A DNA stretch of 64,000 nucleotides, from the NCBI GenBank assembly GCA_003290165.1, contig QNQO01000537.1, positions 668,825 to 732,824 on the forward strand, given 5' to 3'. This document shows, one piece after another, positions 57,815-64,000 of the stretch. The first letter of the stretch is position 1; the number at the start of each line of letters is the position of its first letter. A model generated the notes under the pieces. It was not told the origin of the DNA and made no database searches. It saw nothing but the letters and a program-made list of their open reading frames with translations. The stretch comes from Berberis thunbergii (lineage: Eukaryota; Streptophyta; Magnoliopsida; Ranunculales; Berberidaceae). A program made the position numbers and the translations under genes.

Positions 57815-59693
57815 TGCGGACTTAACTAACCTAAATTAACAGGTTAATTTAACCCACTTGTAATAACCGCAAGTGCACGGTGCCTAACTGGTAGACAACG
57901 GCAAGTACGGGTCGATCCCACGAGGAAAGTGGATGCAATTGAAATTTTAGAATTTAATTAAACTAATTTATAGAAAGGGGGTTACAGTGTTTTTAAAACT
58001 AAACTAAAAATAAATTAAAGATAATAAAATAAAACAAAATAAAATGATAAGATGGATGGAATGGATTTTGTGTGGTTTGGATTCACCGATGAGCTAACAA
58101 AAATATATTTAAATCTAAATTACTGAAATATTAAACGAGAAGCTTTAGGATGAGAATCCCTTGCTTACATCGAAGATGTGATCATTAAAATTTCAATTCC
58201 AATCATATCAAGTTTCTTTTAAACATTAACATTTTATCTCAAGCAATTGAACTTTCACCAAGCATTAAGTGTCTTTTTAGGGCACACTTAATCAAAGTTC
58301 AAGCTTAAAACTTTTTAGCATATGCTTTGAATATTAATCAAAGGTAAATCTAACTACCAAACATATCAATTTTTAATTGAACATGAAAGGTGAAAGCAGT
58401 TAATCAATATTCAGAAATAAATTGTTGTTGAACAATAAAACTTTAATTCAGTAAAATAAATTTAAAATAATTCATAAAACCCAAGTAGTTTATCACAAGC
58501 TTGAGACGGTGGCACTCAGCAAATCAGCAGGTGGATGTGCACGAATCCCGAGGAAATGGTCCAAAACAGAGCAAAACAGGGGGTGGAAATAGCCAAAAAC
58601 TGAATTAACTAAATCCCGCCCTCGCCTACAGTGCTGCTACAGTAGCAGCGAGGTCCGGTCTTCTTCTCCAGCGAGACGGCGGCTCTTGCGGCCTCGTTCT
58701 CGCTCCTCGCGGCCTCCTCGTCCTCGAATTGATGCTAGTACCTGCAAAAAAGACCAGAAAAGGTGAAGAAAACCATGAAAAACAGCAAAACAAAACAGAG
58801 AGAAACAGGGAGGAAACTCCCTGTTTTTGCTTCCTGTCGCGACTGTTCCGCGGAGTTCCTTCGTTCCTCGCGGCTTCCCCTCGTCCTCAGAGTGATCCTA
58901 GAACCTGCAAAGACGAAAGAAGTGAAGAAAGACCAAATAAACAGAACAAATTCGGGAGAGGAAACTCCCTGTTTCGCTCCATTTCCGCTCGGTTGCGAGC
59001 TCTGTCGCGGCTGTTTCCTGCGGCCTGTGTGGTGGGTTGGACTCGTGCGGAGGTGGTGATGAAGGTGATGGATGATGTGGGTTGGAAGGACGGTGAAGAT
59101 TCGGGCGTGAAACAGGACTGTCACGTCCCTGTTCCCACGGTGGTGCGGTTGTGGGTCTGTTTGCGGGGTGGTTGATCGTGGTGGAGGCGGAGCTTAGTGG
59201 TGGCAAGGTGATGATTGCTGGGTGGTCTGAACAGAGAATGAGTGAGAGATGGATAGGTGGTGTTTTGTGATGAGAATCACCTTGAGAGGAGGAAGAGGTT
59301 TTGATCTTCAATTCTAATCTTTTCCCTTTTCTTTCCCCTCCTTCTCATTCTCACCTTATCCTCCTCTATTTAAAGAGAATGAGAAGGATTAGGTTTGGGT
59401 TTGGTTTTAGGGTATGAATTGGTTTTAGGGTATGAATTAGGTTTTGGTTTTTAGGGTATGAATTGGTTTTAGGGTATGAATTAGGTTTTGGTTTAGGTTT
59501 TGTGATTGCTCTATACCACCATTGGAATCGACTAATTGTCGTTCCTTAACTTGCCGCTTTAATCTGATTTCATCGTTTACGCTCAAATTCCTACAAAGAT
59601 ATGAAAACGAAATAATTACTATAAAATATAATAATCGAAACACTAACATGTATAAATTAAGGGGTATATTATGTAATAATTATGTGACTATCA
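57815..59693 (-). repeat. LTR 2 of the tandem array (shared)
   Basis: TGCGGACTTAAC...GTGACTATCA, 1879 bp. It is both the 5' LTR of the internal region at its left and the 3' LTR of the one at its right. Compared with LTR 1 it lacks about 17 bp near 58565 and has extra TTTTAGGGTATGAATT units (four, at 59404-59490). Confidence 0.92.
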
Positions 59694-62600
59694 AATACCC
59701 CCCAAACCTATATTTTGCTAGTCTCGAGCAAAACAATAAAAATTAAAATTCTAACTCACTTTCGCAGGAATCATCGGTTGCACTTACCTTAAATGTGCAA
59801 CAAGGCTTTAAACCCCTAGATTACCTCTAGTGGACGAGTTATAGTCTCGTGAGTGTTTCCAGAAATGTTACCCACCAACTTTACCGACTTAATAAAACTT
59901 GGTCAAACAGTGTTCATTTTAATATTTCAAAAAAAATGCAAGCAACCAACAATGTCATTTTAGTGTATCAACAAATTTCCAAATAATTTAATATTCTCCA
60001 CAAGTTAGAGAAAAATTCACAATCATCATCAACTCAATGTCTGGTGTGGATAGCACTATCAACATAACCTTTTCATTTCAGAGTAAACACAATGACTAAA
60101 TCTCCTGTAGAAAGTTTGTTTTTGACTTCAAACCTCTCATGTCACTCACAATAAAGCACTCAGAGATTTGGCATTTCACTCAGTTTATATGTGAGGAAAA
60201 GAGTAAATAATGGAAAACAATCATCTCACATATAGTAATATAAAGAACGGACTTTTTAAGAATGGAATGAATATGATCTCATGGACAGGAATATCAATTA
60301 GTTTTGGGAATGTTGAATCAAACACCATAGGTCTTGGTTATTAAATCTCCACATCTAAAGAATTAACCTTTACCTAAGATCAATTAGGACTTTGTTGGGT
60401 TGTAAATGGGGGGCTTGGTTAATAGTTAATAAGGAATGTCAAAGGATTCTAACAAAAATTTCTAGGAATGTACACACCCATTATACGTACAATTAGGGCT
60501 GTCAATAATAAATCAATGTTGCGCACCATCAATTTTTTTCTTCATTCTCACATCTTTATCCTCATTCACATTCTTCTTCTGTTTTCTTTTCTTCTTTCTT
60601 TCTTTCTTTCTTTCTTTTTTTCTTTCTTTCTTTCTTTTTCTTTCTTTCATAGAGGATTTATGAAATATTTCATATTTTGCTATTTCATGCCTTTTACACC
60701 AAGTATATTCATCCATACACATTCCCAGAAAAGTTGGGTAAAGGTTAATGGTTTAACAAATAAAAGTTAATTCTAAGGCTCAAAAGGCTACAAAAAATGT
60801 CAAAGTTATGGGTAAGTTAAAAGGCTAGTTAATGGTTTAAAGAAGAAAAAAAAAATGCCTAGATCATTTCCTAAGTTCGGGTCAGTATTATGATATCTCA
60901 ATTGAATAAGCCAAGAAGTTCTAGTGTAATAATTCAATTTTGATGTCATTCCCAAAGCAATTGATCAGAAAAATGAGAATAATGAGATCATCAACGAGAT
61001 AATACAGACTCAAGAAAAATCAGAGTTTATGTATAACCCTCAGAAAAAAAGAAAGGCTCAAAACTTTCAGGGTTAAGTCTCCACTATTATTCTAAGGTTT
61101 TCTAGTATATATTTCAATCATCAACTTCAAGTTATGCTAACATGGCTCATGGTGCAAAGATAATCGAGTTGAAAAATCTTATGAACCAGATCTAGCTTAA
61201 GGATCATACTAAACTTTCAGTCTTTATCAATATACCAATATGTCAAGTTGGCTTGCATTTTATTGAGCATAAAAACATTTAAAATCCATTTTCACAAAAG
61301 ACCAAATTGTTTTGAAAGATTTTTTTTTTTTTTTAAAGAATAAGAAAAGAAAACACTACAAAAAAAACGAAAAATTCACCCGACTCATGAACTCTACCCC
61401 CAAACCTAATCCAAACATTGTCCTCAATGTTTAACAAGTAATTCTGACAAATGAATGAAGTAAGTACATGAGAGGAGGTTAGAACAGTATTACCAGCGGT
61501 GAAGATTTTACCAATTTCCAAGAAGTCATCCATCAATGAGGCTCACAAACATAAGAATCATGGAGTTTTCATTAGAATCAATAAAATGCAGACTCGACAC
61601 TAACAAAGAAAACTAAAAAGAAAAAGCAAGTTGGAAGTCAAACTGTTACGGAGCTAACGAGTATGAGTGAAACACAACTAAATAGGGTACTCGAAATCAA
61701 TCCAAACTAACAGCAAAGACACACAACTAAAGCTAGGCGCCTCCTAGGAGCGCTTGGTTTACCGTCATCAGTCCGACAATATTCTTCCTAAAAAATGGTG
61801 TATCAAATAGTGGAGGAAGAACATGACAAACACTTAGTCCATGTCGTATATCAACAACCTGAACAATTGAGGATCAGTCCACCAAATATAACAATCACAT
61901 GGCACCAAATACACTAGGACATTCCAAAAGTGACCAATAGTCATACACGACAGATGATCCTCGCGTGCTCCAAAAAGGGAGCATCCTATGTCTGGTTCCA
62001 AATCGGATGATTGGATAATTTGCACAACAGGATGTAAAACTGAAATCCTCACTACAACACAAGGGATCGGTGAAAGTAGCCTTAGTAAATGGGAATGTGA
62101 TGCAAGTAGATGAGACGATGGATATATCAGGTGGTACAGGCTCATCACATGAATCACATAGAGATAATTGGCTAGACAACTCATCACCTGAAAATGCATA
62201 CCTGAGGTGTCAGGTAATTGTTTAAGGTCAAGCTCAGGTGGCTCAACTGATGAGACTAGTTTTGACTCACTGAGTGAAAAGCTTCACTTTAGACTTCCAT
62301 TTATAACTAGGATCCACAATGGGGACTGAGTCAAGCAAATCATTGACTTCCCTAATGGAATCATCAACATCAAAGTCTAAACTAAATTGAGTCAAACAAG
62401 CCTCTAAATAGTCAAGGGGAGACTTTAAAGAATGTTCATAGTTTGATACGATGCATGAGTCACTAGGAAGGCATGAGTCAACATGGGAAGGAGGAGTTTG
62501 TAGTGTCCAGAATCGACATTTCATCAATAAATGAGTCACTAGGGAATTTTTCTGACTCTATCTCAGGAAGTGACTAACTATCTGATTCACATCATCTCAA

Positions 62601-64000
62601 GTTTCCGGATGCTTTGAGAATTTGTTGAAAAATAGTTGTCAATTCTGTGATATCATGAAATTTTGCACAAGTATTTCTCCTGTTCGATCTATAAAAATTT
62701 TCATGATATCCTCTAATTCATTATCAGGATGAAAGGCTTGAGGAGTCTGAGGAGTGTCTAGAGGGCCTTCATGGTACTGACCATGAGCCCATAAAAAGTC
62801 AGGATGATAGGCTAGACCTTGGGTTTAATAATCTAAATATGGATCATAATCAGGTCGTCGCATATCATAAATGAATTGACTGCTCGAAAAATAGGCTGGA
62901 TAATCCCTTGTGTTCATATTTTTTTTTTTTATTTAGTTATTTATTTATTTTTTTTTATTTTTTTTATATTATTATTTTTTTAAAAGCACTAACTCTAAAA
63001 ATATACACAAGCTCACATGCAATCAGCAACCAATAAATGCACAAGAAACATGCCTCCCTAAGCAATCAACGTTTTGAGATCAATTATCTTTTGATCTTGG
63101 GGGACAATTATTTCTTATGTATATCTTTATGACACAACAATGGGTGCTACAGCAGTTGATCCTAAGAGTGTACACTTTACACCGCAAAGTTCAAAATCAG
63201 TAGGCTAGAGTTTTGTTTCAAAGAAACCGGATTATCGCACAAGAGAAGGAGGTCACAATGTCCAATTAAGTACTTCCTTGTGCTATCGCTCTGTAAGCCA
63301 ATAGATGTGAGAAGATGTGATGTTATAATCACACTTGAGGGCTTGTGTTCCTAACCAAACTTATGTTGGTTAGCACCATTCTTCTTGTGGATCGTAGCTT
63401 ACTTTGACTCAGCGTACCGGGTAAATTACCCTTGTGGCAGTGCGCCTCTCGGAGTTTCATTGAATGATTAAACCCATCGTCACTTTTAGCTTGAGTCAAA
63501 CACAAAAATTATTGGCTTCACCTCGTCTTGTTGTCTAAATGAACACCGTACCTAAAAAAATGCTCTTATCTAACTCTTGCTAATTGATTTTAATATGTCA
63601 GGATATTGGTTGCACACAGCTGGAGTGTGAGGTGGGGATATTCAAGTCCCACCAGTTCTATTTATAAGCTGGTCTGCTTATTATGAATTACTAATAGTTT
63701 AGCATCCACAATTACATAAATTAAACAACCAATCACACAATTTCAAACAATTACACCAAGCACCCTGGTCGGCTATATGAGTCTGCGTGTGATAAAAAAT
63801 ACTTACAGTGTGCTATTCAATCTGCACAAAAAGTTAGCACAATTCAAAAAAAGGTTGACTTCTTTTTATCCGTTTTCAATCACACACAAGCACATGCAAA
63901 TAAATTTAGCTGTGTCTTGGTCTTAGAAGTCGGATTTCTAAATCATAAAAATTATTGGGTAACTATATAAAATTGTTTCCCTAATACTTTTTTGACTTAG
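59694..64000 (-). mobile_element. Internal region 2 of the tandem array, runs off the window
   Basis: Repeats 53102-57420 in order: polypurine tract, non-coding block, (CTTT)n at 60590-60651, broken ORF, T/A run at 62920-62985, leader. Differences from copy 1 are mostly 1-bp gains and losses, and they get denser after about 61.6 kb. Confidence 0.9.
61834..62870 (-). pseudogene. Second copy of the gag/linker remnant ORF, frameshifted
   Basis: The same protein words (PPSHVDSCLPSDSCIVSNYE, DLLDSVPIVDPSYKWKSKVK) as 55390-56277, but split over three frames by single-base indels, for example near 62037, 62205, 62275, 62510 and 62575. Either real decay or assembly error. Confidence 0.75.

Overview
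This window looks like plant nuclear DNA, most likely from a eudicot. It carries plant-type LINEs with an RNase H domain, an Athila-like Ty3/gypsy element, a FAR1-type Mutator-like element (MULE), CACTA ends and hAT derivatives. The recognisable host gene pieces are all plant homologues interrupted by GT-AG introns. The O-methyltransferase pseudogene most resembles benzylisoquinoline-type (reticuline 7-O-methyltransferase-like) enzymes. This hints at a Ranunculales-like lineage, but that is a guess from remembered family motifs. No rRNA, CRISPR or prokaryotic gene organisation is present. I see no clearly functional single-copy host gene. Nearly everything is a transposable element, a captured gene fragment or a pseudogene.

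Layout, left half. 1-2.3 kb: decayed LINE ORF2 on the minus strand. 2.9-3.8 kb: last two exons of a DEG5/DEG8-type protease pseudogene. 4.1-4.5 kb: CACTA end. 4.9-12.7 kb: an O-methyltransferase pseudogene split by a 6.5-kb MULE (5072-11597). The MULE has a 9-bp target duplication and about 0.5-kb inverted ends. It carries a decayed FAR1-type transposase gene, a captured porphobilinogen deaminase exon, and an intact small ORF with an RNase H1 hybrid-binding domain and a hydrophobic tail. 12.8 kb: a 174-bp MITE sharing the MULE termini. 13.2-19.4 kb: LTR-like and coiled-coil gag-like (putative gypsy type) sequence, then a minisatellite. 19.4-27.65 kb: a 5'-truncated Athila-like element on the minus strand (3' LTR, pol, protease, gag) holding a 56-bp LINE 3'-end insertion.

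Middle. 27.7-31.2 kb: a same-strand mosaic of four unrelated host gene fragments (PA200, alpha-galactosidase, fatty acyl-CoA reductase, ABCB transporter) ending at a CACTA-like terminus. 31.2-33.1 kb: second gag-like copy. 33.1 kb: another CACTA-like end. 34.3-35.4 and 38.9-39.6 kb: two hAT-type non-autonomous elements, the second carrying a histone H2B fragment. Between them lie a Ca2+-ATPase exon and possible RGG-protein remnants. 39.8-42.3 kb: third gag-like copy. 42.8-43.5 kb: a third hAT-type element.

Right part. 43.75-50.2 kb: a nearly full plus-strand LINE (ORF1 tail, endonuclease, RT, zinc finger, RNase H, poly-A), split by a solo LTR (46181-48041) with a perfect 5-bp duplication. 50.4-51.25 kb: an LTR-like copy of the 13.2-kb family and part of a hAT-like element. 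51.25-64 kb: a tandem LTR-internal-LTR-internal array of a pol-less relative of the Athila-like element, running off the window. The second internal copy is full of 1-bp indels. The window reads as nested insertions on a few dead host loci, and the genes do not form a pathway.
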